Positions 11,279 to 19,330 of a stretch of DNA of 64,000 nt are shown here, in pieces (within the stretch, counting starts at the first letter, position 1; every line of letters starts with the position of its first letter). The stretch spans positions 1-64,000 of the forward strand of contig NZ_CP045032.1 in assembly GCF_009026825.1 (NCBI RefSeq), written 5' to 3'. The notes beneath the pieces were generated by a model. It was given only the letters and a program-made list of their open reading frames with translations. It made no database searches and had not been told where the DNA came from. Made by a program: the position numbers and the translations under genes. The DNA is from Corynebacterium urogenitale. GTDB lineage: Bacteria > Actinomycetota > Actinomycetes > Mycobacteriales > Mycobacteriaceae.

Positions 11279-13402
11279 ATGACGAAAAAGACACGCTCAG
11301 TGCTTTCACTTGCTGGATCGCTGGCGCTTCTCGGGGGAGTATTTGCCCCGGTAGCGACCGCACAAGAGACCCCCGTGCTCCCAGATATGCTCACTGCTGA
11401 GCAGTGCGCGAAGGATGCAATTCAGTGGTCCACGACCGGCAACATCGCTGGACCGGTAGGCGAAACGCGGGAAGAACTCGGCTCACTTCACTTGGATGCT
11501 AGGGCGGAGAACGTCTCGACTTATTACCGAGAAATTAGCCTTGCAGTAGGAACCGAGTATTCGATCTTCAACTCGGTTGTACGCATCAGCATGCCAGAGG
11601 GTACTCAGCTGCCCGAAGGATATGTGCCCGAAATACGTAGTGAAAGAGTTGAAAGTAACCAGGCTCTTCAGGCTGCTGTCGCCGCCGGCTACGATCCCGC
11701 TCGTATTCCCCCAGCTGGTGAACTCACAATTACCGAGGTCAGCCCAGGCGTGTGGGATGTGTACGTGGGTAGCATCCAAGGTTCCTCCTCCAGCGGTGTC
11801 ACGCTGGGCTTCCCGTTGAAAAACAAAGGCATCGTTTTTCCAGAGGAGGGCGAAGTCAAGGCTGAGTTAGTAGCAACCTACGCTCAGGGCACGGCCTACG
11901 AAGACCTGCGGGACTACCGCTTCTTTGAGGAGTACTACAAGGGTGGCCTTTACGCAGCCTGCCCGTCGGGTCAAGAGGTGCCAGCTCTGCCCGAGACCGG
12001 TGAATGTGAAGATTGTGTGGTTGAGTTCGCGGGTCAAAGCCGTTGGAACAAGGCCAGCGGAGGCCCGGAGCGCGTGAAGTTCTTCAACGGCGAAGTTGAC
12101 ACCGCAACTGGTGGACTCTGGGGTGAGGTTAGCACTGACGGCTTCGGTGTTGGCGCTGATGCATGGGAGCAGGGCGATCAGCGCACCACGCGTCTCTTCG
12201 CAGCAACCCGCGAGGCCATCCGCAATGCAACCTATGTGATCACGGCTGAAGCGGGTGGTGCTTTTGATCCAAGCGCGAATGTGAAGATCGATTCACCAGG
12301 CGGCGGACAGCTGCAAGGTAACGGCTACAAAGTGGCGGTTGAAGGCGCAGAGGTTAAGGTCAGCGAGGACGGTAAAACCGTCACCATCACTGTTGACTAC
12401 ATGCCAGCGAATTCCTCGCTTTCGGTGAATGTTCCATTTGCTTCCGATGGCGAGAACAATGACATCTACCTCAACCATCACCTCGTGGGCACCTTGGACG
12501 ATTGTGTGAACTACTCCAGGTCCGTGGATAAGGAGCAGGTGGCTCCCGGTGATGAACTGACCTACACGCTCACCTTCGAAAACACCAAGGATCAGTCAGT
12601 GCCGATTGCCTTCCGTGATGATCTTCGCGGTGTTCTCGACGACGCTGAACTGCTGGGCGACAGCATCACCTCCGAAGGCTTTGCGGAGGATACTGAGGAA
12701 ACTCCGCTGGATCTCAACCTCAGCGGATACAGCCTCAATATTTCAGGCGTTGTGCCAGCGAACTCCACCGCGACGGTGACCTACAAGGTAAAGGTCAATG
12801 GCAAGGGCGATAAGTCTCTCGCCAACACTCTCACTACACAGGAGGACACCCTCAATCCGAACTGTGACCCAGAGGCGACGACCGAGACCCCAGTAGTCGA
12901 TGAGCCACTCGGATCCCTGCCGGGATCTACCGAAGGTTCTCTGGCTGGTAGCTCCGATGATTCCGATGGCAGCAGTTCCTCTGGCCTCGTCCCAGGCGTT
13001 GTCGTCGGCGGAATTATCGGCAGTCTCGTGGGTAGCTCCATTCATGGCTCGTCTACCCCTGATTCCTCCACCCCAGATGCACCAAAGTCTCCGGGTGACT
13101 CCGCGGATTCTGAGAGCCCTTCTACCCCTGAGGATCCACAGACTCCGGATTCCTCTGAGTCTCCGGCGGACCCAGCGGGTCCTCAGACGCCGGGGGATTC
13201 AGCAGATGCTGAGTCCCCTGCGACCCCTGACCAGCCATCAGCTAGCGAAGGCCCTAACACCTCCCCTGCCCCTCAGGCTGGGCAGCGTGGTGGTCAGCTT
13301 GCGCTGACTGGTGTCAGCGGAACCTCTGTGGTTCTGGGTGTGGCAGCATTGCTGACTCTTGCGGGCGCTGCGCTGCTGATTGCTCGCCGCCGCGAGAACT
13401 AA
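11279..13402 (+). CDS. Cell-surface protein with LAxTG-type sorting signal
   Basis: A 707-residue exported protein. It has a signal peptide (positive start, hydrophobic core, cleavage near TAQ at about residue 29), a large unassigned ectodomain, and a DUF11/adhesin-like domain (KEQVAPGDELTYTLTFENT, about residues 418-520). A Ser/Pro/Asp-rich stalk follows (about 555-670) and then the sorting signal LALTG at 674-678, a hydrophobic helix and the charged tail ARRREN. LAxTG is the preferred motif of class E sortases in high-GC Gram-positives; LPxTG is absent. An anchored adhesin or surface-layer component is the natural inference. GAGGAAGA precedes the ATG. The 257-nt upstream gap shows no confident promoter. 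Confidence 0.85.
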   Translation: MTKKTRSVLSLAGSLALLGGVFAPVATAQETPVLPDMLTAEQCAKDAIQWSTTGNIAGPVGETREELGSLHLDARAENVSTYYREISLAVGTEYSIFNSVVRISMPEGTQLPEGYVPEIRSERVESNQALQAAVAAGYDPARIPPAGELTITEVSPGVWDVYVGSIQGSSSSGVTLGFPLKNKGIVFPEEGEVKAELVATYAQGTAYEDLRDYRFFEEYYKGGLYAACPSGQEVPALPETGECEDCVVEFAGQSRWNKASGGPERVKFFNGEVDTATGGLWGEVSTDGFGVGADAWEQGDQRTTRLFAATREAIRNATYVITAEAGGAFDPSANVKIDSPGGGQLQGNGYKVAVEGAEVKVSEDGKTVTITVDYMPANSSLSVNVPFASDGENNDIYLNHHLVGTLDDCVNYSRSVDKEQVAPGDELTYTLTFENTKDQSVPIAFRDDLRGVLDDAELLGDSITSEGFAEDTEETPLDLNLSGYSLNISGVVPANSTATVTYKVKVNGKGDKSLANTLTTQEDTLNPNCDPEATTETPVVDEPLGSLPGSTEGSLAGSSDDSDGSSSSGLVPGVVVGGIIGSLVGSSIHGSSTPDSSTPDAPKSPGDSADSESPSTPEDPQTPDSSESPADPAGPQTPGDSADAESPATPDQPSASEGPNTSPAPQAGQRGGQLALTGVSGTSVVLGVAALLTLAGAALLIARRREN

Positions 13403-13553
13403 TCCGGGGAGTGCCATGGAGCGCGGTGAGAGAACCTCCCTGCGCTCCAGCCAGCCCCTGCCACCCCCACCAGCCTCCAGCGCACCTGCGCTTGCGTGTG
13501 GAACAATGGCAGGCAAAGAACACGCTGGCGAATCCCTACAAGGAGAATTATCC

Positions 13554-14147
13554 ATGCGCAGCACCACCGCCCTCAGCTCCGCTCGGCCCACCGGCTCCCG
13601 CTCAGGCTCTCGCTCCCGCGTGCGTCTCGCCGCAGCCGGCCTGTGCGCTGTCGCTACACTGAGCATCGCTGCATGTTCCACTGAGGAGGGGGGCGAGGTG
13701 GCGCCGGATAACAACGCGACAGCCGCCGAGCAAAGCCAGGCGGATAACGGCACGCCGGACGAAGGCGAACAGGCGGAAGAAAAAGACAACGTCTTCACCG
13801 TCACCAAGGGCGACTGCCTGCAATTGGGCGACAGCGTCGACGGCGAGGTTGAAGACCTAGAAAAGCGCGACTGCGAAGAAAAGCACGATGCCGAGGTCTA
13901 CGCCGAAACCGAGATGACCGAGTCCACCTTCCCCGGCCCAGAAGCTGCCAGCGAGCAGGCACAGCAGTTCTGCGCCGAACAATTCGAGCCATTCATCGGC
14001 GAAAAGGGCAACAAATCCGAGTTCAAGGTTCACTTCCTGCACCCCACGCAAGCCAGCTGGGATCAGGAGGAAGACCGGACGATTCAGTGCATCGTCCTCG
14101 ATCCTCAAGGCGGCGTGACTGGGAGCCTCAAGGACTCCGCGCGCTAA
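13554..14147 (+). CDS. Septum-formation-like lipoprotein
   Basis: A 197-aa exported lipoprotein. The ATG at 13554 is chosen because AAGGAG stands 7 nt upstream; the open frame extends further 5' but has no such signal. The N-terminus has an Arg-rich n-region, a hydrophobic core and a lipobox IAAC, then an acidic linker. The C-terminal part (VTKGDCLQLGD, RDCEEKHDAEVYAE, FCAEQFEPFIG) has the paired-cysteine layout of the actinobacterial septum-formation domain family. The role is not known precisely. It stands alone and is followed by a clear terminator before gyrA. Confidence 0.75.
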   Translation: MRSTTALSSARPTGSRSGSRSRVRLAAAGLCAVATLSIAACSTEEGGEVAPDNNATAAEQSQADNGTPDEGEQAEEKDNVFTVTKGDCLQLGDSVDGEVEDLEKRDCEEKHDAEVYAETEMTESTFPGPEAASEQAQQFCAEQFEPFIGEKGNKSEFKVHFLHPTQASWDQEEDRTIQCIVLDPQGGVTGSLKDSAR

Positions 14148-14206
14148 AGCCCCGTCATTTTCGACGCCACGAGCGCGCCCGTCACAGTCGGCCCTGAAAG
14201 CCCGCC

Positions 14207-14233
14207 ACCCGCCCGCGCACAGGGCGGGTTTTT
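14207..14233 (+). terminator. Rho-independent terminator before gyrA
   Basis: ACCCGCCC at 14207-14214 pairs with GGGCGGGT at 14222-14229 around a 7-nt loop, followed by five Ts. It ends the lipoprotein transcript. Confidence 0.85.
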
Positions 14234-14313
14234 GCTGCGCCCAAAGCGCCGGATTAGCGCCTTAACGTGCTAGAATGGTTCGGTCTGTCCCTAGTAGAAA
14301 GGAACGCTCTCAC

Positions 14314-16821
14314 GTGAGCGACGATACTAACGGCGGAGATAGCCTCTTCGACAGGATCGAACCCATTGACCTGCAAGAAGAGATGCAGTCCAGCTACATC
14401 GACTACGCCATGAGCGTGATTGTCGGCCGCGCCCTGCCGGAGGTGCGCGATGGACTCAAGCCCGTCCACCGCCGCATCCTCTACGCGATGTACGACAACG
14501 GCTACCGCCCGGACCGTAGTTACGTGAAGTCCGCCAAGCCAGTGGCGGACACCATGGGTAACTACCACCCACATGGTGACTCGGCGATCTACGACACCCT
14601 CGTGCGCCTCGCCCAGCCATGGTCCATGCGCTACCCAATGGTCGACGGCCAGGGCAACTTCGGCTCCCGCGGTAACGACGGCGCGGCCGCCATGCGTTAC
14701 ACCGAGTGCCGCATGACCCCACTGGCGATGGAGATGGTGCGCGATATTCGCGAAAACACCGTCATCTTCCAGCCGAACTACGACGGCAAGACCCAAGAGC
14801 CGACCGTGCTGCCGTCCCGCGTGCCGAACTTGCTGATGAACGGCTCCGGCGGTATCGCCGTGGGCATGGCAACCAACATTCCGCCGCACAACCTCAACGA
14901 GCTGGCGGAAGCCATCTACTGGATGCTGGAAAACCCCGATGCGGAGGAAAGTGATGCCCTCGAGGCATGCATCGAGCGCGTGAAGGGCCCAGACTTCCCA
15001 ACGGCCGGCCTCATCGTCGGCGATAAGGGCATTGAGGACACCTACCGCACCGGCCGCGGTTCCATCCGCATGCGCGGTGTGACTTCCATTGAGGAGGAGG
15101 GCAACCGCCAGATCATCGTCATCACCGAGCTGCCGTACCAGGTCAACCCGGATAACCTGGTCGCCTCCATCGCGGAGCAGGTGCGCGACGGCAAGATCGC
15201 CGGCATCTCCAAGATTGACGACGAATCCTCCGACCGCGTAGGCATGCGCATCGTCGTCACCCTCAAGCGCGACGCCGTTCCGCGCGTGGTGCTGAACAAC
15301 CTCTACAAGCACTCCCAGTTGCAGACCAGCTTCGGTGCGAACATGCTCGCCATCGTCGATGGTGTGCCGCGGACCCTGCGCCTGGACCAGATGATCCGCC
15401 ACTACGTGGATCACCAGATTGACGTCATTGTCCGCCGCACCCAATACCGCCTGGATGAGGCAGAAAAGCGTGCCCACATCCTGCGTGGCCTGGTGAAGGC
15501 CCTGGACATGCTCGACGAGGTCATCGCGCTGATCCGCCGCTCCGCCACCGTGGACATCGCCCGCGAAGGCCTGAAGGATCTGCTGGACATTGACGATGTT
15601 CAGGCGGATGCGATTCTCGCGATGCAGCTGCGCCGCCTTGCGGCCCTGGAGCGCCAGAAGATCATCGACGAGTTGGCGGAGATCGAGGAGATCATCGCCG
15701 ACCTGAAGGACATCCTCGCTTCCGAGGAGCGCCAGCGTGAGATCGTGCGCGACGAGCTCGCCGAGATCGTGGACAAGTACGGCGATGAGCGCCGGACCCA
15801 GATCATCGCAGCCTCCGGCGATGTGTCCGAAGAGGACCTCATCGCCCGCGAGAACGTGGTCGTAACCATCACCTCCACGGGATACGCCAAGCGCACGAAG
15901 GTGGATAGCTACCGCAACCAGCGCCGTGGCGGCAAGGGTGTGCGTGGTGCCGAGCTGAAGCAGGACGACGTGGTGCGCCACTTCTTCGTCTGCTCCACGC
16001 ACGACATCATCATGTTCTTCACGAACTTCGGTCGCGTCTACCGCCTGAGGGCCTTCGAACTGCCAGAGGCCTCCCGCACCGCGCGCGGCCAGCACGTGGC
16101 GAACCTGCTGGAATTCCAGCCAGGGGAGCAGATCGCCCAGGTTATTCAGATTCAGAGCTACGAGGACGCACCGTACCTCGTGCTGGCGACCGCGCACGGC
16201 CGTGTGAAGAAGTCCCGCCTGACGGATTACGACACTGCTCGTTCCGGTGGTCTCATCGCCATCAACCTCAACGAGGGCGATCGCCTCGTAGGTGCGCAGC
16301 TGTGCGGTGAAAACGACGATCTGCTGCTCGTGTCCGAAGAAGGCCAGGCACTCCGCTTCACCGCGGACAACGAGACGCTGCGACCAATGGGCCGCGCGAC
16401 CGCCGGTGTGAAGGGTATGCGTTTCCGAGGCGAGGACCAGCTCCTCGCGCTGACCCGCGTGCGCGAGGATTCCAGCCTGTTCGTCGCTACCTCCGGCGGC
16501 TACGGCAAGCAGACCCGGATGGACGAGTACCCAGCGAAGGGTCGCGGTGGCTTGGGTGTTGTCACCTTCAAGTACGACCCGAAGCGCGGCAAGCTCATCG
16601 GCGCACTCACCGTGGGTGCTGACGACGAGATTCTCGCCATCACCTCCGCCGGTGGCGTGATCCGCACCGAGGTCAAGCAGATTCGATCCACCTCCCGAGC
16701 CACCATGGGCGTTCGCCTCGTGGACCTGGGCAAGGGCGTGGAGTTGCTGGCTGTGGACCGCAACATCGAAGAAGAAGCTGAGGAGCACGCCGAGGCGAAG
16801 GCCAAGGAAGACGGTAAGTAA
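14314..16821 (+). CDS. gyrA: DNA gyrase subunit A
   Basis: GyrA is the DNA cleavage-religation subunit of gyrase. The 835-aa protein carries the winged-helix/tower core and six-bladed C-terminal domain. Catalytic Tyr129 lies in [10 protein letters not shown]; GyrA-box-like residues QRRGGKG are near residue 540. In the quinolone-resistance region [10 protein letters not shown] the two key positions are Ser90 and Asp94, the susceptible-type residues. I chose GTG at 14314 because AAAGGA stands 10 nt upstream; an ATG at 14275 would overlap the TAGAAT -10 box at 14271-14276. It is separated from gyrB by about 4.3 kb of accessory genes. Confidence 0.98.
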   Translation: MSDDTNGGDSLFDRIEPIDLQEEMQSSYIDYAMSVIVGRALPEVRDGLKPVHRRILYAMYDNGYRPDRSYVKSAKPVADTMGNYHPHGDSAIYDTLVRLAQPWSMRYPMVDGQGNFGSRGNDGAAAMRYTECRMTPLAMEMVRDIRENTVIFQPNYDGKTQEPTVLPSRVPNLLMNGSGGIAVGMATNIPPHNLNELAEAIYWMLENPDAEESDALEACIERVKGPDFPTAGLIVGDKGIEDTYRTGRGSIRMRGVTSIEEEGNRQIIVITELPYQVNPDNLVASIAEQVRDGKIAGISKIDDESSDRVGMRIVVTLKRDAVPRVVLNNLYKHSQLQTSFGANMLAIVDGVPRTLRLDQMIRHYVDHQIDVIVRRTQYRLDEAEKRAHILRGLVKALDMLDEVIALIRRSATVDIAREGLKDLLDIDDVQADAILAMQLRRLAALERQKIIDELAEIEEIIADLKDILASEERQREIVRDELAEIVDKYGDERRTQIIAASGDVSEEDLIARENVVVTITSTGYAKRTKVDSYRNQRRGGKGVRGAELKQDDVVRHFFVCSTHDIIMFFTNFGRVYRLRAFELPEASRTARGQHVANLLEFQPGEQIAQVIQIQSYEDAPYLVLATAHGRVKKSRLTDYDTARSGGLIAINLNEGDRLVGAQLCGENDDLLLVSEEGQALRFTADNETLRPMGRATAGVKGMRFRGEDQLLALTRVREDSSLFVATSGGYGKQTRMDEYPAKGRGGLGVVTFKYDPKRGKLIGALTVGADDEILAITSAGGVIRTEVKQIRSTSRATMGVRLVDLGKGVELLAVDRNIEEEAEEHAEAKAKEDGK

Positions 16822-16853
16822 CACAGCCAGCGCTGTGTGGCATTGCTACCACC

Positions 16854-16907
16854 AGAAACCACCCGTGACGGGGTGCCATGCGGCACCTGCTGACACGGGT
16901 GGTTTCT
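16854..16907. terminator. Nested hairpin downstream of gyrA
   Basis: AGAAACCACCCGTG (16854-16867) and CACGGGTGGTTTCT (16894-16907) form a perfect 14-bp stem. Inside it a second hairpin GGTGCC/GGCACC forms around ATGC. There is no T-run, so it may stabilise the gyrA 3' end or act as a terminator of the T-less kind. Confidence 0.6.
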
Positions 16908-17015
16908 AGTGTGTGGTTTCTCGTGTGTGGGGGGCGGGGAAGTGGCGTCGGGTAAAAGGGTGAGCGGGTACGGTTAAGGGAACACAAAACGCAAACGCGT
17001 GAGGAGACAACGAGC

Positions 17016-17855
17016 ATGGCCTTCCACAGCCCGGGCAACGGACACCAGAGCAAGGACGGTTCCAACCCGTACTCCAAGGACGGGGAGGCAGGCTCTGCCG
17101 CTGGGCAGGCCAAGGCACCGGGTGCCACGGAGGGGAAGAACGCCGCTGGGGCGGGTAAGGCACCACGGCCGGGGCAGAAGCCGGCTGCGGGAAAGAAGAG
17201 CAAGAAGAAGCGGAAGAAGGGGGCAAAGCAGCAGAACTCGCAGAACCTGCAGAAACAGTCGCAGCCCGCTGAGCAGCAGCGGCAGCAAGCTCCGCAGACG
17301 GAAAAGCAGCCGCAGCAAGACACACCATCCACGCCGTCGAACGCCACCGGCAGCGTGGTTGGTAACGCCACGGCAGGCGCGTCGGGTGAGGCGGCTGGGA
17401 ACGGCAAGGAGTTGGCGTCGAGTGTGGAAAACAAGGACGCGGATAAGACCGTGGACAAGGGCGCAGACAAGCCCGCAACCAGCCGGAAATTTGGTTGGGG
17501 GCTCGGGTCGCGGGACGAGCGGGTGTACGAGGAACGGTCGATCACGCGCATCGACCCGATCAGTGCGCTGAAGGTGGGATTCCTGATGAGCGCGGCCCTC
17601 TTTGCTGTATGGCTCGTTGCGGCGCTGGTGATTTACATCGGGTTGGCAATCGCCGGAGTCTGGGACAAGCTCAATGGACTGATTGGTGACCTGACGGGTA
17701 CGGGCGAGTTCGGGTTCGGAACGTACTTCGGTGCGGTGTTCGCCCTGGGGCTGCTGGAGTTGGTGGTGCTGACGCTGCTGGCCCCCGTGGCGGCAGTGGC
17801 CTACAACGCCTCTGCGCAGCTGCTCGGCGGGTTGCGCGTGAAGCTCGATAACTGA
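17016..17855 (+). CDS. DUF3566 family membrane protein
   Basis: A 279-aa protein: the first two thirds are disordered, rich in Lys, Gln, Ala and Gly, and the C-terminal domain is DUF3566 (SITRIDPISALKVGFLMSAAL onward, about residue 170). It has two predicted transmembrane helices, at about 190-215 and 235-262. The family is found next to gyrA in mycobacteria and corynebacteria; its function is not established. GAGGAG precedes the ATG. Termination is not obvious before the tRNA promoter. Confidence 0.88.
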   Translation: MAFHSPGNGHQSKDGSNPYSKDGEAGSAAGQAKAPGATEGKNAAGAGKAPRPGQKPAAGKKSKKKRKKGAKQQNSQNLQKQSQPAEQQRQQAPQTEKQPQQDTPSTPSNATGSVVGNATAGASGEAAGNGKELASSVENKDADKTVDKGADKPATSRKFGWGLGSRDERVYEERSITRIDPISALKVGFLMSAALFAVWLVAALVIYIGLAIAGVWDKLNGLIGDLTGTGEFGFGTYFGAVFALGLLELVVLTLLAPVAAVAYNASAQLLGGLRVKLDN

Positions 17856-17934
17856 AGCTCGATAACTAGGGTGCAGAACAAGGTTGAATACTTAAGCATT
17901 GGATGTGCGTAATTTAGTGCTCTGACCAGCGGAT

Positions 17935-17963
17935 TTGGTAATAGTTACGTTGGTAGGTAGAGT
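17935..17963 (+). promoter_or_regulatory. tRNA-Ile promoter
   Basis: TTGGTA (17935-17940) and TAGAGT (17958-17963) are spaced by 17 nt. They lie 15 nt before the mature tRNA-Ile 5' end. Confidence 0.65.
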
Positions 17964-17978
17964 ACTTTCTTGTTCGAC

Positions 17979-18055
17979 GGGCCTATAGCTCAGGCGGTTA
18001 GAGCGCTTCGCTGATAACGAAGAGGTCGGAGGTTCAAGTCCTCCTAGGCCCACCA
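17979..18055 (+). tRNA. tRNA-Ile (GAT anticodon)
   Basis: The acceptor GGGCCTA (17979-17985) pairs with TAGGCCC (18045-18051). The anticodon stem CTTCG/CGAAG encloses the loop CTGATAA with anticodon GAT at 18013-18015, and the T-arm reads GGAGGTTCAAGTCCTCC. The discriminator A is at 18052 and CCA is encoded (18053-18055). Confidence 0.97.
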
Positions 18056-18079
18056 TTCGGACACTCTCGAATGAGATTC

Positions 18080-18152
18080 GGGGCATTAGCTCAATTGGTA
18101 GAGCATCTGCTTTGCAAGCAGAAGGTCAGGAGTTCGATTCTCCTATGCTCCA
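18080..18152 (+). tRNA. tRNA-Ala (TGC anticodon)
   Basis: The acceptor GGGGCAT (18080-18086) pairs with ATGCTCC (18145-18151). The anticodon stem TCTGC/GCAGA encloses TTTGCAA with anticodon TGC at 18113-18115. CCA is not encoded. It lies 24 nt after tRNA-Ile, so the two share a transcript. The Ile-Ala pair is usual downstream of gyrA in this group. Confidence 0.97.
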
Positions 18153-18157
18153 CAACT

Positions 18158-18188
18158 AAGAGGCTCGCCGGAAGGCGGGCCTCTTTTC
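18158..18188 (+). terminator. Terminator of the tRNA-Ile/tRNA-Ala unit
   Basis: AAGAGGCTCGCC (18158-18169) pairs with GGCGGGCCTCTT (18174-18185) around a GGAA tetraloop, with one T-G wobble, followed by Ts. Confidence 0.9.
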
Positions 18189-18265
18189 TGTTTGCGGTGT
18201 GGACTGCGACCCGGCTCTCGGGTTCAAAGTCGTGGGGGTGTTCATCCGGGCGCGAGGTCGGGGAA

Positions 18266-18367
18266 ATGTCCCAAACAGCCCCAGACCCCACGCCGCTATG
18301 TCACATCTGTCACAGCGACCTGCGGAAATGAATTTGCAGAGGTCGTGCATGGGGCTGTTTGGGACAT
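18266..18367. repeat. Palindromic element, copy 1 (18-bp perfect arms)
   Basis: ATGTCCCAAACAGCCCCA (18266-18283) and its exact complement (18350-18367) flank 66 nt. The interior contains GCGACCTGCGGA followed by TTTGC, a block also found inside the palindromic element at 30013-30103. This element occupies most of the 340-nt stretch between the tRNA terminator and the dipZ remnant, in which I see no gene. Confidence 0.7.
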
Positions 18368-18492
18368 CCTCACCTCCGCAATCACCCTGCGACCCGCCCG
18401 CGACTCGTGCGCTTAGGCGTGCGTCGCGGATTCTGGTGCCAGGATGCCTGCAGGTCGCCCGCGCCCCCGCCCGCACCGAAGGAGTAGAGGAC

Positions 18493-18885
18493 CTAGCCAA
18501 AGGTGAAGGAATAGAGCTCGACGTCACCAGTCACCCGCAGCGCCAATTCCCCCAGCTGTTGAGTGTCTTCCTTGAACAGATCAATCGTGCCATCGGATCG
18601 CACCGGGAACGCCTTAGTGGAGCCGTCGCCGAAGGTCACCTGCACCTCGCCCCGGCCGGAAACCACCAGCTGCACCCGTGCCGCCCGGTAGTTCAGGCGC
18701 AGCACCGAACTCTTCCCATCGCCACCAGTGCGGGTAGACTGCCGATCCAGCACCCACAGCCCTTCCAGGCTGTAGTGCAGCTCCGCGGGATCCACCTTGG
18801 CAAAGTCATGGTCCCCGGCCGTGTACTCACCAGCCGGGTTGGAAAAGTACTGGGCACGCTCCACACCCAGGTACGTCTCCGGATT
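18493..18885 (-). pseudogene. 3' remnant of a DipZ-type thioredoxin/cytochrome c biogenesis gene
   Basis: The last 130 residues of this reverse-strand frame, from NPETYLGVERAQYF to VELYSFTFG, match the C-terminal beta-rich domain of DipZ-family proteins, which follows the CcdA-like membrane part and the thioredoxin domain. Upstream of NPETYLG the frame turns into unrelated sequence, and no CxxC thioredoxin motif or membrane region is present. The gene has lost its 5' three quarters. The frame stays open to 19344 but the added residues look non-coding. Confidence 0.7.
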
Positions 18886-19025
18886 TCGGAGAATGCACGC
18901 TCGGCGGGAGTGATCGGCCAGGATCCGCACGACAATGTGTGGATGCCGCTGCCAGCGGCCACGATGAAGGTGCGCGTCACAGAAGAGCCGGCGGCTGGCA
19001 GCGAGCAGCCGAGCGGTTCGATCTT

Positions 19026-19092
19026 GGCTGAGGGTGCGCTGTAGCACTACTGGCCGAGGGTGCGCTTTTGTTCTTCGGGCCGAGGGTGCGCT
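19026..19092. repeat. Three direct repeats with a 26-bp period
   Basis: A 15-nt unit GGCYGAGGGTGCGCT starts at 19026, 19052 and 19078, exactly 26 nt apart, with unrelated 11-nt spacers. The stretch 18886-19330 has no convincing gene; this repeat is the only structure I see there. It may be a binding-site array for the downstream ORF or debris of a coding repeat. Confidence 0.6.
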
Positions 19093-19330
19093 GCCTTTCT
19101 CGAGGTTCGGGGCGTGTAGTCGTTCGGGGGTTGGGGACGAGCAAGAGCGCGTGGTCGGCGAGTAGAAATAGACCAAGCTGTCTGTTAAGGTTTTTGGTGG
19201 ATCAAGAAGCGTGGCTCTAAGCCCTCCACTAGGCCAGCTAGCAACCGCGATCATTCGCACGGTGCTCTTGGAGGAAGATCCGCCCCGGTGGCAGATGTTC
19301 CCGGGGAAGATCGAATGAGAGGCCAGGACA

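Noticed and set aside
14254..16824. 856-aa open frame antisense to gyrA
   Set aside because: Shadow of the strongly coding gyrA frame; no conserved motif, and its length follows from codon bias of the high-GC gene.
17892..18331. Open frames over tRNA-Ile and tRNA-Ala (GGLEPPTSSLS-type and ALAQLVEHLLCKQKV-type peptides)
   Set aside because: These are well-known spurious translations of tRNA genes.
18199..19044. 281-aa frame antisense to the dipZ remnant
   Set aside because: No recognised domain; the reverse strand carries clear DipZ C-terminal homology over most of its length.
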